Below, piece after piece: positions 8,099 through 16,232 of a DNA stretch of 64,000 bases. The position numbers were made by a program, and so were the translations under genes. Position 1 is the first letter of the stretch, and each line of letters begins with the position of its first letter. This stretch comes from Gemmataceae bacterium. GTDB taxonomy: Bacteria > Planctomycetota > Planctomycetia > Gemmatales > Gemmataceae. Below the pieces are notes generated by a model. It did not search any database. It worked only from the letters and a program-made list of their open reading frames with translations, and had not been told where the DNA came from. The DNA lies in NCBI GenBank assembly GCA_022842245.1, contig JALHPZ010000018.1, forward strand, positions 56,042 through 120,041. Reading direction: 5' to 3'.

Positions 8099-8126
8099 AT
8101 TATCGGGTCGGGCCGTGATCGCACAA
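8099..8126 (-). promoter_or_regulatory. Candidate promoter for tRNA-Ser
   Basis: On the minus strand TTGTGC (8121-8126), a 16-nt spacer and GATAAT (8099-8104) lie just upstream of the tRNA 5' end at 8087. The -10 box is strong and the -35 box is weak. It is interleaved with the -10 box of the divergent guaB gene. Confidence 0.45.
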
Positions 8127-8139
8127 ATGCATGGGTCGA

Positions 8140-8145
8140 TATAAT
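8140..8145 (+). promoter_or_regulatory. Perfect -10 box upstream of guaB
   Basis: TATAAT at 8140-8145 would start transcription near 8152, giving a leader of about 20 nt that contains the AGGAG ribosome site at 8161-8165. No good -35 hexamer is seen 16-18 nt upstream. Confidence 0.45.
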
Positions 8146-8172
8146 TGGCCTCCACTCAACAGGAGCGGGGCC

Positions 8173-9663
8173 ATGGCGGATCGCATTGCATATCAGGGAA
8201 TTACGTTTGACGACGTTTTGCTCGAGCCGGGCTACAGCGATGTCGTGCCCAAGGACGTCGACGTCCGAACCCACCTGACTCGCAACGTCCGAATGAACAT
8301 TCCCATCCTGTCCTCGCCGATGGACACGGTGACTGAGAGCGAACTGGCCATCGCGCTGGCGCAGGACGGCGGCATTGGCATCATCCACAAAAACCTCTCT
8401 ATTTCAGCCCAAACACGCGAAGTGGACAAAGTCAAGCGGTCCGAGAACGGGGTCATCACCGACCCCGTCACGCTCTCGCCCGACGAAACGGTCGGTAAGG
8501 CACGGCGGATCATGGAGCAGCACCACATCAGCGGCGTACCCATCACGGTCGATGGCTACCTGAAGGGGATCCTGACGCGCCGCGACTTGAAGTTCCTCGG
8601 CGACAACGAACAGAAGCTCTCCGAGGTGATGACCAAGGAGAACCTGGTCACCGCAGTCGTCGCGGACGGCGAAGTCCCCACACTCGACGAAGCCGAGCGC
8701 ACCTTAACAAAAAATAAGGTGGAGAAACTGCTCCTGGTGGACGATGAATACCGGCTGAAAGGGTTGATCACGATCAAGGACATCGACAAGGCCCAGAACT
8801 TTCCGAATGCGTGTAAAGATACGCGCGGTCGGTTGCGGGTCGGGGCGGCGATCGGCGTACTGGATTTCGAGCGCGCGCATTCGCTGATCGAGGCCGGTGT
8901 GGATGTCCTCGTGGTCGATTCCGCCCACGGACATTCGCGCAATGTGATCGAGACGGTGCGCGAACTGAAGAAGCGACACGGGATCGACGTCATCGCGGGG
9001 AATATCGCGACCGAGGCGGGCGCGAAGGCGCTGGCGGAAGCCGGCGCGGACGCCGTGAAGGCCGGGATCGGCCCGGGATCGATCTGCACGACGCGGATCG
9101 TCTCCGGCGTGGGCGTTCCGCAGATTTCGGCGATCGCAAACGCGGTCCGCGGCGTGCGGGGTTTCGGGATCCCGGTGATCGCCGACGGCGGGATTCGCTA
9201 CTCGGGCGACATCACGAAGGCGCTGGCGGCCGGCGCGCAGAGCGTGATGATCGGGGGCCTGTTCGCCGGCCTGGCGGAAAGTCCAGGCCAGGTGATCCTG
9301 TACCGGGGGCGGACCTTCAAGACCTACCGCGGCATGGGATCGCTCGGCGCGATGCAGGCCGGCAGCGCCGACCGCTACGGGCAGGGCGGCGGGACGCCGA
9401 ACGGCAAGATGGTGCCCGAAGGTGTCGAGGGCCGGGTGCCGTTCAAGGGGCCGTTGACGCCGTATGTCTTTCAACTGGTTGGCGGTTTGCGGTCGGGCAT
9501 GGGTTACGTCGGTGCAAGGACGCTCGAAGAACTCAGGACGAACGCGCGTTTCATTCAGGTGAGCGGCGCGTCGGTACAGGAGAGCCACCCCCATGACATT
9601 GCCATCACGCAGGAAGCTCCCAATTACAGCGTGGCGAACCATTCCGCTTCGGACGGCGATTAG
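8173..9663 (+). CDS. guaB: Inosine-5'-monophosphate dehydrogenase
   Basis: A 496-aa IMP dehydrogenase, which converts IMP to XMP with NAD+ in guanine nucleotide synthesis. The start at 8173 follows AGGAG. The catalytic (beta/alpha)8 barrel begins [18 protein letters not shown] and [13 protein letters not shown], and is interrupted at about residues 95-215 by two CBS domains ([13 protein letters not shown]..., [16 protein letters not shown]...). The active-site loop [18 protein letters not shown] carries the catalytic Cys, then [20 protein letters not shown] and the flap start RGMGSLGAM follow. The C-terminal [13 protein letters not shown] and [12 protein letters not shown] motifs are standard. 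The length matches the family. Its last 71 bp overlap the start of the next gene in another frame. Confidence 0.98.
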   Translation: MADRIAYQGITFDDVLLEPGYSDVVPKDVDVRTHLTRNVRMNIPILSSPMDTVTESELAIALAQDGGIGIIHKNLSISAQTREVDKVKRSENGVITDPVTLSPDETVGKARRIMEQHHISGVPITVDGYLKGILTRRDLKFLGDNEQKLSEVMTKENLVTAVVADGEVPTLDEAERTLTKNKVEKLLLVDDEYRLKGLITIKDIDKAQNFPNACKDTRGRLRVGAAIGVLDFERAHSLIEAGVDVLVVDSAHGHSRNVIETVRELKKRHGIDVIAGNIATEAGAKALAEAGADAVKAGIGPGSICTTRIVSGVGVPQISAIANAVRGVRGFGIPVIADGGIRYSGDITKALAAGAQSVMIGGLFAGLAESPGQVILYRGRTFKTYRGMGSLGAMQAGSADRYGQGGGTPNGKMVPEGVEGRVPFKGPLTPYVFQLVGGLRSGMGYVGARTLEELRTNARFIQVSGASVQESHPHDIAITQEAPNYSVANHSASDGD

Positions 9664-10516
9664 CGTCGGCGTCTGGGCGGGGCTGACCGGCAGTGCGATC
9701 GCACAGGGGCCGGTCCCGAAACCCGCGATTCCCTGGTCGCCATACACGCAGACGGCCCCGCAAACGCCGTCGATCCCGAGTGGAACCGTGCCGGTCGCAC
9801 CGATCGCGTCCCCGCCGGGTCTTGTACCGCAGACACTCACGTTCCAGAAGCCGGTCGAGCCGACGCTACCGCCGATGGGCATCCCGGCGATTCCCGCCTC
9901 CAACCAGAAGTCTTCGCAGGTCGAAGTCCCCGCCCTGCCGGTTTCGACCGAGAAACGACCGGCCGAGATCGCCGTTCCCGACGTCCGAACGCCGGTCCTG
10001 ACCCAGAAAGAGCCACCGGCGAAGCCCGCCGAAACGACGCCGTTCGAACCTCGGAAAGAGGACGTGTTCCGACTCGATGGCGACGCCGTGAGGAACCGCC
10101 GCATTCAAAAGGAACTCGGCGACCGGATGGACGAGTTCCCGCGGCCGACGCCGCTCGTGGCTCCGGGTACCGCCTATGCCGCCAAGACCGCGAACTACCC
10201 GCCCGTCATGGCCAAGGTCGAACCGAGTTACGTGATTCACCGCCGGTTGTATTTCGAAGAGCCGAACTCGGAACGCGCCGGTTGGGACCTGGGCGCGCTA
10301 CAACCAATCCACTCCGCGTACCGGTTCACGCGCGATTGCGTGTTCCTGCCGCAGAACGTGGCCTCGGGCTTCTGGAAGAACCGCTGGGACACGAGCGCGG
10401 GCAAGTGCCAGCCCGGCGCGTCCACTCCCTACTACCTCTACCCGCGCGGCTACACGGTCAGCGGCATGCTCTGGCAGGTGCCGCTCACCGTCGGGCTGGT
10501 CTTCATCTTCCCGTAA
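9593..10516 (+). CDS. Secreted proline-rich planctomycete protein of unknown function
   Basis: A 307-aa protein whose start lies 71 bp inside guaB. The start is convincing: AGGAGAG is placed about nine bases before the ATG at 9593, and the reading opens with a signal peptide ending [13 protein letters not shown]. Residues 40-150 are low-complexity and rich in Pro, Val and Thr (a flexible linker). The C-terminal 150 residues are more ordered and aromatic ([49 protein letters not shown]), ending in a hydrophobic strand [13 protein letters not shown] recognise no named domain, though similar tails occur in other planctomycete exported proteins. The stop at 10516 directly abuts the stop of the convergent sulfatase gene. 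Confidence 0.8.
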   Translation: MTLPSRRKLPITAWRTIPLRTAISVGVWAGLTGSAIAQGPVPKPAIPWSPYTQTAPQTPSIPSGTVPVAPIASPPGLVPQTLTFQKPVEPTLPPMGIPAIPASNQKSSQVEVPALPVSTEKRPAEIAVPDVRTPVLTQKEPPAKPAETTPFEPRKEDVFRLDGDAVRNRRIQKELGDRMDEFPRPTPLVAPGTAYAAKTANYPPVMAKVEPSYVIHRRLYFEEPNSERAGWDLGALQPIHSAYRFTRDCVFLPQNVASGFWKNRWDTSAGKCQPGASTPYYLYPRGYTVSGMLWQVPLTVGLVFIFP

Positions 10517-12004
10517 TCAGTCGGGGCGCGTGCGGGTCGCTTCCCGCACGCGCTGCAGTTCCGCCCGCATCGTCTTCACTCGATCCGGCTCGACGTCGTA
10601 CTGGTTTTTCGACTCCATCGGGTCGGCGGCGAGGTTGTACAACTCGGGCTTCATTTTCGGCCCCGGCGGAACCATCAGTTTCCAGTCCCCCATCCGGATC
10701 GCGTGCGCCTGGAAGTTCCCGGCCTGCGTCAGCAGGTGCGGGCGAACCGGCTTCCCGGCCGCTTGACCCGTCCATGCCGGCCAGTGATTGAAACTGTCCG
10801 GCGCGTCGTTCGCACCCAACGTCTGGCCCGTCGCCGCCGCGATCGTCGCGTACAGGTCCACGTGGCAGGTCAGTTCCTTCGAAGTCGCATTGGCCGCGAC
10901 GCGCCCGGGGAAACGCACGAGGAATGGCACGCGGTGCCCGCCTTCGTAGTTGCTCCCCTTGAAGCCGCGCAGTGAACCGTTGCATTTGTGGCCGCTCGTG
11001 TCGTTCCCGGTGCCGTCGAAGTAGCCGTCGTCCATGACGCCGCCGTTGTCGCTCGTCACGATCACGAGCGTGTTGTCGGCGAGTTTGAGCTCGTCGAGCT
11101 TGGCGAGGATCTCTCCGACGGACCAGTCGAACTCCTGGATCGCGGCGCCGCGGAGGCCGTGCGGACTGGTGCGGAATCGCGGATGCGGGAAGCGCGGGAC
11201 GTGGGCGTCGTGCGTGGCGAAGTAGAGTAAGAACGGCTTCGACTTGTTATCGTCGAGGAACTTCACGGCCTTCGCGGTGATGGTGTCGGCCATGTCCTCG
11301 TCTTTCCACCGGGCCGCCCGCCCGCCGCTCATCCAGCCGATGCGGCTGATGCCGTTGACGATGGTCATATCGTGCCCGTAGCTCGGCTTCTGATTCGTGA
11401 GTTGCTCGGGGTTCTCCTTGCCGGTGGGTTCGGCGCCAACCTTCTCCTTGTAGTTCACGCGAATGGGATCGTTCGGATCGTGGCCGACGACGCGGCCGTT
11501 CTCGACGTAGACGCAGGGCGTGCGGTCGCCGGTGGCGGGGATGAGGAAGGAATAATCGAAGCCGACCTCGCGGGGGCCGGGCTTGATCTCGACGTTGTAG
11601 TCGGTCTCCTTGTCGCCGAGGCCGAGGTGCCATTTGCCGACGACGCCGGTGGAATAGCCGGCCTTCTTGAGCATCGTGGCGATGGTGGAGCGGTCGGTCG
11701 GAATGGCGAGCGGTGCGACACCGGAAAGGATGCTCGCCCCGGGTCGGTGGCGGAACGAATACTGGCCGGTGAGCAGCGAGTAGCGAGTCGGGGTGCAGAC
11801 GGCGGCGGGGCTGTGGGCGTCCGTGAATCGGGTGCCGGCGGCGGCGAGTTTGTCGAGGTTCGGTGTCCGCACTTTCGTGCTGCCGTAGCAGCCGAGGTCG
11901 CCGTAGCCGATATCGTCGGCGAGGATGACGACGACGTTGGGCCGGTCGGCGGCGGAGGCCGTCGTGGCGAGGACGAGTCCGATCACGAGCGCGGAGAGGC
12001 GCAT
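10517..12004 (-). CDS. Exported formylglycine-dependent sulfatase
   Basis: A 495-aa type I sulfatase. I set the start at 12004 because MRLSALVIGLVLATTASAADRPN is a clean signal peptide and GAGGG lies upstream; a longer open frame continues 5' but reads as non-coding. The metal site opens with ILADDIGYGDLGCYG. The sulfatase signature is CTPTRYSLLTG (C-x-P-x-R), so the Cys should be converted to formylglycine by a separate maturase that is not in this window. Downstream are GKWHLG, HDAHVP and the second metal motif TSDNGG. Planctomycetes carry many such enzymes for removing sulfate from polysaccharides. The C-terminal MKPELYNLAADPMESKN segment is typical. The substrate cannot be assigned. Confidence 0.95.
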   Translation of the reverse strand: MRLSALVIGLVLATTASAADRPNVVVILADDIGYGDLGCYGSTKVRTPNLDKLAAAGTRFTDAHSPAAVCTPTRYSLLTGQYSFRHRPGASILSGVAPLAIPTDRSTIATMLKKAGYSTGVVGKWHLGLGDKETDYNVEIKPGPREVGFDYSFLIPATGDRTPCVYVENGRVVGHDPNDPIRVNYKEKVGAEPTGKENPEQLTNQKPSYGHDMTIVNGISRIGWMSGGRAARWKDEDMADTITAKAVKFLDDNKSKPFLLYFATHDAHVPRFPHPRFRTSPHGLRGAAIQEFDWSVGEILAKLDELKLADNTLVIVTSDNGGVMDDGYFDGTGNDTSGHKCNGSLRGFKGSNYEGGHRVPFLVRFPGRVAANATSKELTCHVDLYATIAAATGQTLGANDAPDSFNHWPAWTGQAAGKPVRPHLLTQAGNFQAHAIRMGDWKLMVPPGPKMKPELYNLAADPMESKNQYDVEPDRVKTMRAELQRVREATRTRPD

Positions 12005-12069
12005 GCTGTACCCTCGGAGATTGCGATGAGGGAATGGGTAAGCGAACGCGGGCAGGAAATCAAGGACGC

Positions 12070-12792
12070 TCAGTCGCCGCGAAGGGGATCGAGTCCGGGC
12101 GTGGTGTGCTGCACCTTCTCCAACCGCGTGCGCCCGGCGATGCCGATGGTGCCGTCCTGGATCTTGAACGTGTGGATTTGCGTGGTCGGGCGGATCTGGT
12201 CGGCGTAGAAGCGGAAGAGGCCGACCGGATTGCCGTTGTGTCGGTACCAGCTGACCTCGATGTTCGACTCGCGCGCCGCCTCGGAAAGGGTATCGAGCAA
12301 CGTCTGGCAACCGACGGGCATCGAACCGGCATGCACGCCACACAGTTCGACGGCGATGACGTTGGTGTCGTTTTTCACCAGCCAGGCCTTCAACTCGACC
12401 CAGAGGATCGAACTCCAGAACCCCCGGCCATAGCGGAGGCCGAGCTTGATCCGGTCCCCCTCGATGACGATGCGGGGCGAATGAAGCCCGGGGGGCAGGA
12501 GATTGGCGTAGCTGGTGCCCGGGGAGAGATTCTCGAGGCAGAAGGCGTTCAGGTCGTCGCCGAGGAAGGTGCCCGACCAGTCGGATTTGGCGCGGATGTC
12601 GTTCTTGAGATCCTGTACGCGTGTCATCAGGGACGACGCCCGTTCGCCGCGCGTCCAGTCGTTGCCTTCGCCGAGCCGGCTGTAGAAGTCGGGTTCCTGC
12701 TTCAGGACGGCACCGACGGCACCGCCCGCGATGGCGAGCAACCCGAAGACCAAGGCGGCCGCGAGCAAGTAGGAACGGGTTTTCCTGCGCAC
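12070..12792 (-). CDS. Membrane-anchored protein of unknown function (GTG start)
   Basis: A 240-aa protein with one N-terminal hydrophobic helix (YLLAAALVFGLLAIAGGAVGAVL) and an extracytoplasmic remainder. The start is GTG at 12792: GGAGGAG lies six bases upstream, whereas the nearby ATG at 12797 is in a different frame. Features of the mature part include FLGDDLNAFCLENL, a DRIKLGLRYGRGFWSSILWVEL strand pair and a late GTIGIAGRTRLEKVQ. I recognise no named family, although similar single-pass proteins occur in planctomycetes. It lies 65 bp upstream of the sulfatase gene on the same strand, so the two may share a transcript. The rpsL-rpsG terminator separates it from the ribosomal genes. Confidence 0.75.
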   Translation of the reverse strand: MRRKTRSYLLAAALVFGLLAIAGGAVGAVLKQEPDFYSRLGEGNDWTRGERASSLMTRVQDLKNDIRAKSDWSGTFLGDDLNAFCLENLSPGTSYANLLPPGLHSPRIVIEGDRIKLGLRYGRGFWSSILWVELKAWLVKNDTNVIAVELCGVHAGSMPVGCQTLLDTLSEAARESNIEVSWYRHNGNPVGLFRFYADQIRPTTQIHTFKIQDGTIGIAGRTRLEKVQHTTPGLDPLRGD

Positions 12793-12894
12793 GGCATCTC
12801 CTCCGGCGGTCCTGCCGGATCCATCGGCGGTCTGGTGATACCCGGTGCGGGGAAAGCGGTCAACGCGAAGTGAATCGGTCGTTTGGAGGCCGGA

Positions 12895-12934
12895 AAACGC
12901 GAACGGCCGGTTCGCCCACCCGCGAACCGGCCGT
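12895..12934 (-). terminator. Terminator of the rpsL-rpsG unit
   Basis: A perfect 13-bp stem, ACGGCCGGTTCGC at 12903-12915 with GCGAACCGGCCGT at 12922-12934, has a 6-nt loop. Read on the minus strand it is followed after a few bases by TTTT. It starts 19 bp after the rpsG stop. Confidence 0.8.
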
Positions 12935-12952
12935 CGATGAATCGGAAACTCG

Positions 12953-13429
12953 TTACCAGGCGAAGTGGCTGAAGGCCTTGTTGGCTTCGGCCATTTTGAT
13001 CGTCTGTTCGCGCTTGGCCATGGCTTCCCCTTCGCGACGGAAGGCGGCCATGAGTTCGTCGGCGAGGCGGAGCGACGTCGGGCGGCCGGCTTTGGCGCGG
13101 ATCGCGGCGAGAATCCAGCGGATCGCCAGCGACTCCTGGCGCTTGGCCTTCACCTGCATCGGGACCTGGTAGTTCGCACCACCGACCCGGCGGGAACGGA
13201 CTTCGAGGGACGGCTTGACATTGTTGATCGCGCCGGTGAAGACCTCGACCGGATCGACGTCCGGCATGCGCTTCTTGATCTGGTCGAAGGCGTCGTACAC
13301 CACGCGGGTCGCCGTCGCCTTCTTGCCGTCGTACATGATGCAATTGATGAACTTGCTGACAAGCAGCGAGTTGTATCGCGTATCGGGTGCAAGCTTCTCG
13401 TAGCTCGCGGTTCGGCTCTTGCTGGCCAT
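12953..13429 (-). CDS. rpsG: 30S ribosomal protein S7
   Basis: A 158-aa S7, the primary 16S-binding protein that organises the head of the 30S subunit. Recognisable segments are YNSLLVSKFINCIMYDGKK, GAINNVKPSLEVRSRRVGGA, YQVPMQVKAKRQ and RRLADELMAA-like SLRLADELMAAF. The length is normal. It lies 35 bp downstream of rpsL, as in the classic str operon. The usual fusA and tuf genes do not follow; a terminator does. Confidence 0.98.
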   Translation of the reverse strand: MASKSRTASYEKLAPDTRYNSLLVSKFINCIMYDGKKATATRVVYDAFDQIKKRMPDVDPVEVFTGAINNVKPSLEVRSRRVGGANYQVPMQVKAKRQESLAIRWILAAIRAKAGRPTSLRLADELMAAFRREGEAMAKREQTIKMAEANKAFSHFAW

Positions 13430-13464
13430 CGAAAAGAGTCCTCAATTTCGCAATAGTGCCGGTG

Positions 13465-13839
13465 TTATTTGCCTTCGGCCTTGGCGCCGTACTTGGAGCG
13501 GGCCTGCTTGCGGTCCTGAACGCCCTGACAGTCGAGCACGCCGCGGACGATGTGGTAACGCACGCCGGGCAGGTCGCGGACGCGGCCACCGCGGACCAGC
13601 ACGATCGAGTGTTCCTGCAGGTTATGGCCTTCCCCGCCAATATACGCCGTCACTTCGACGCCGGTGCTGAGGCGGACCCGCGCGACCTTCCGCAGAGCCG
13701 AGTTCGGCTTCTTCGGGGTCATCGTTTTCACGACCGTGCAGACGCCGCGCTTCTGCGGGCAGCCTTGCATGGCCGGGTGGCGCGGCTTCGACCGCTGGGG
13801 TTTGCGCGGCTTTTTCGTCAGTTGATTAATCGTCGGCAT
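13465..13839 (-). CDS. rpsL: 30S ribosomal protein S12
   Basis: A 124-aa S12 of the decoding centre. It opens [19 protein letters not shown] and carries the conserved [17 protein letters not shown] loop, whose lysine (about residue 43) is the streptomycin-resistance position and is wild type, and the second functional loop [19 protein letters not shown]. The tail [15 protein letters not shown] is standard. GAGG precedes the ATG at 13839. It is the first gene of a two-gene rpsL-rpsG unit. Confidence 0.98.
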   Translation of the reverse strand: MPTINQLTKKPRKPQRSKPRHPAMQGCPQKRGVCTVVKTMTPKKPNSALRKVARVRLSTGVEVTAYIGGEGHNLQEHSIVLVRGGRVRDLPGVRYHIVRGVLDCQGVQDRKQARSKYGAKAEGK

Positions 13840-13877
13840 ACAATCCTCGCTCCCGACATCCGTCGGTGGGAACGATC

Positions 13878-13906
13878 ATTCAACGAACTCGCGGGAAATT
13901 CGCCAA
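13878..13906 (-). promoter_or_regulatory. Candidate promoter for rpsL-rpsG
   Basis: On the minus strand TTGGCG (13901-13906), a 17-nt spacer and TTGAAT (13878-13883) lie about 40 bp before the rpsL start. Each box matches four of six consensus positions. A run of T bases at 13920-13929 lies further upstream. Confidence 0.33.
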
Positions 13907-13965
13907 GTCGGGAACGAGATTTTTTTTTCGATTCCCCGACCCTGCGGATCTGTAACCTACACAAC

Positions 13966-14922
13966 ATGTCTGTCGCCGTCCGATGCCCAAATTGCGGCCA
14001 ATTCTCCCGCGTAGCGGACTCCGCCCTCCATCGCGAGGTCGCCTGCCCCAGCTGTCGCGAACGGTTCGTCGCGGAATCGGAGGAACTCGAAGTTCCGACG
14101 GTGTTTCCGTCGACTCGCGGCGAATGGGACGACCTACCGGACGATCCGGGGGAACACAAGGGGCCTGCGAACGTCCTGTTCGGATTGGCCCTGCTGCCGT
14201 TCGTCATTCCGTTGTTGTGGATTCTCGGCCCGACGCTGACCGGCAAGGAAGCGATCTTCACGTTCGCCTTGCCGATGGCGATCGCCCTCGCGTCCACTGG
14301 TCTGTGTCTCGGAATGGTCCTCGTGGAAGACTGGTCTTTCGGCACGCGCGTGAAAGCCATCCTCGCGCTTATGCTCGTCATGCATTTCTTCGCCGGGATG
14401 CTGTACTTCCTGAAGGCGGAGTGGGTCGAGTCGCTTCGGAAGATGGTGGGCCGTGCGAACGAGGACCGTTGGATCCGCTTCGTCGCCCCGGATCGAAAAT
14501 TTGCGGCCCGCGTGCCGGGGCGGATGAAGGAAGAAGACGGTTCGCCGCTGGCGGATTGGACATTGAAGACGTTCCGCACCGACGCGCCCGAGGATACCGC
14601 GATCTTCACGATCGCGCACGGTCGCCAGCCGGCGGAGTTGAACGAACAACCGGACGACAAGTTCTTCGAAGCCGCGAAGGTCAAGGCGACCGAGGCGTCG
14701 GGCGGCACGCTCGCTTCGGAGCCCCGGGAGGTCCGTTTGCCCGGGCGTCCGGGGCGGGAATTCGTCTTCCAGATGGCGGAGAAGAACACGCGGCGGATCG
14801 TGCGAGTGTATCGCATCGAGCGATTCGCCTTCGTGGCGGCGGTGGAAGGGGCGTTCCTGACACCGGACGCCGGCGACGTGAAGACCTTTTTCGATCATCT
14901 CGAGTGGAATCCGGAAAAATAG
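13966..14922 (+). CDS. Zinc-ribbon membrane protein of unknown function
   Basis: A 318-aa protein starting at the ATG at 13966. An N-terminal zinc ribbon (CPNCGQF ... CPSCRERF, four Cys within residues 7-30) precedes three hydrophobic segments: NVLFGLALLPFVIPLLWIL, FALPMAIALASTGLCLGMV and AILALMLVMHFFAGMLYFL. The C-terminal 160 residues form a soluble domain (RWIRFVAPDRKFAARVPGRM ... DTAIFTIAHGRQ ... RIVRVYRIERFAFVAAVEG) with the look of a lipoprotein-like alpha/beta unit (DUF1795/PsbP-like fold); this is a guess. Such ribbon-plus-membrane proteins are common and uncharacterised in planctomycetes. It is followed after 3 bp by the YkgJ-type gene, so the two form an operon. Confidence 0.8.
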   Translation: MSVAVRCPNCGQFSRVADSALHREVACPSCRERFVAESEELEVPTVFPSTRGEWDDLPDDPGEHKGPANVLFGLALLPFVIPLLWILGPTLTGKEAIFTFALPMAIALASTGLCLGMVLVEDWSFGTRVKAILALMLVMHFFAGMLYFLKAEWVESLRKMVGRANEDRWIRFVAPDRKFAARVPGRMKEEDGSPLADWTLKTFRTDAPEDTAIFTIAHGRQPAELNEQPDDKFFEAAKVKATEASGGTLASEPREVRLPGRPGREFVFQMAEKNTRRIVRVYRIERFAFVAAVEGAFLTPDAGDVKTFFDHLEWNPEK

Positions 14923-14925
14923 CTC

Positions 14926-16173
14926 ATGCCCTTGCCGATCCGGTCGCTGCCAGTGCTTCAGAATTGGGACTGCCACGGCTGCTCCGATTGCTGCCGCACG
15001 TACGCGGTGCCGCTCTCGGACGAAGAACGCCAACGGATAGACGGGCAGGGGTGGGCGAACGAGCCGGGGTTCTCCGGAGTCGAATTGTTCACGACGGTGA
15101 AGGGGAACACATCGCTGGCGCATCGGCCGGGCGGCGGGTGCGTGTTCCTGAACGAGGACGGCCGCTGCCGCATTCATGCGAAGTTCGGCTCGGCGGCGAA
15201 GCCACTGGCGTGTCGGGCGTATCCGTTCGTGCTCGTGCCGGGTGGCGACCACTGGCGCGTGGGGCTGCGGTTCACTTGCCCGTCGGTGGCCGAGAACAAG
15301 GGCCGCCCAATGGGCGTGCACGCGGCGGACGCGGCGGCGTACGGCGCGGAGTTGGAACCACGCGGGCGCCCGGCCGAACTCCCCCCGCCGCCGTTGCAGC
15401 CTGGCCAGTCGGTGTCGTGGGCCGACCTCCACCGTTTCACCAAGGCGATCGGCGAAATCGTTTCGACGCCCGACGTGCCGATGGAACACAAGCTCCGGCA
15501 CGTGCTGAAGCTTTCCCGAACGCTCCGTAAACTCCACTTCGACAAAGTGACCGGCCAGCGACTTTCCGAACTGCTCGAAGTCCTGACCGAAGCGACGGCG
15601 GAAGAGGTTGAAACGAACGCCAATATCCCGCCACCGGGCTGGGTCGGCCGCACGGTATTCCGCCAACTCGCGGCTATCCATACGCGCGTGGACCTCGGAC
15701 CGAACCGGGGCACGATGACCGAGAGCGGCTGGTTCGGCCGGATGTTCGCCGGCTATCGCTTCGCGTGGGGCGGCGGGGCGATGCCGCGCGTGAACGGCGT
15801 GCTGCCGCCGGGCGTCCGCTTCGAGGATGCCGAACGCCCCACCGGGCCGCTCCCGGCCGAGTCGGAGGAACTGTTCGCGCGCTACTTCCGCGTCAAACTC
15901 GATTCCCTTCAGTTCGCCGGTGCCATCAACTTCCACCTGCCGTACTGGCCTGGTCTCGATTCGCTCGTGCTGATCTTCCCCATGGCTCTCTGGCTGGGTC
16001 GACTCCTGACGACACCCGAGCGCTCCCGCCCGATCGCCATCCGCGAGGCGCTTCGCATCGTTGACGACAGCTACGGCTTCAATGCGCTCCTCAAGGGCAA
16101 GCTTTCCGGCGGCCTTCGCTCACTCGACATCAAGGATGAACTGCCACGCCTCGTGGCCCATTACGCCCGTTGA
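14926..16173 (+). CDS. YkgJ family cysteine-cluster protein
   Basis: A 415-aa cytoplasmic protein. The N-terminal 130 residues hold the YkgJ cluster: WDCHGCSDCCRTYAV (C16, C19, C22, C23), then GGGCVFLNEDGRCRIH, a conserved C-x-x-YPF (LACRAYPFVL) and a late FTCPS. This pattern is thought to bind zinc or an Fe-S cluster. The rest is longer than in minimal YkgJ proteins and mostly helical, with no second domain I recognise. The function of the family is unknown; some members are suspected of metal-dependent modification of flagellar or other proteins. The start at 14926 lies 3 bp after the previous stop. Confidence 0.85.
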   Translation: MPLPIRSLPVLQNWDCHGCSDCCRTYAVPLSDEERQRIDGQGWANEPGFSGVELFTTVKGNTSLAHRPGGGCVFLNEDGRCRIHAKFGSAAKPLACRAYPFVLVPGGDHWRVGLRFTCPSVAENKGRPMGVHAADAAAYGAELEPRGRPAELPPPPLQPGQSVSWADLHRFTKAIGEIVSTPDVPMEHKLRHVLKLSRTLRKLHFDKVTGQRLSELLEVLTEATAEEVETNANIPPPGWVGRTVFRQLAAIHTRVDLGPNRGTMTESGWFGRMFAGYRFAWGGGAMPRVNGVLPPGVRFEDAERPTGPLPAESEELFARYFRVKLDSLQFAGAINFHLPYWPGLDSLVLIFPMALWLGRLLTTPERSRPIAIREALRIVDDSYGFNALLKGKLSGGLRSLDIKDELPRLVAHYAR

Positions 16174-16232
16174 CGGTTGCCGCGCCGCCTGCGACCCGTC
16201 ACAATCGACCGCATCTCCCGGAGGTCGTTCCC

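Noticed and set aside
14134..15936. 600-codon minus-strand open frame
   Set aside because: It covers two good plus-strand genes, contains no recognisable domain and lacks a start signal.
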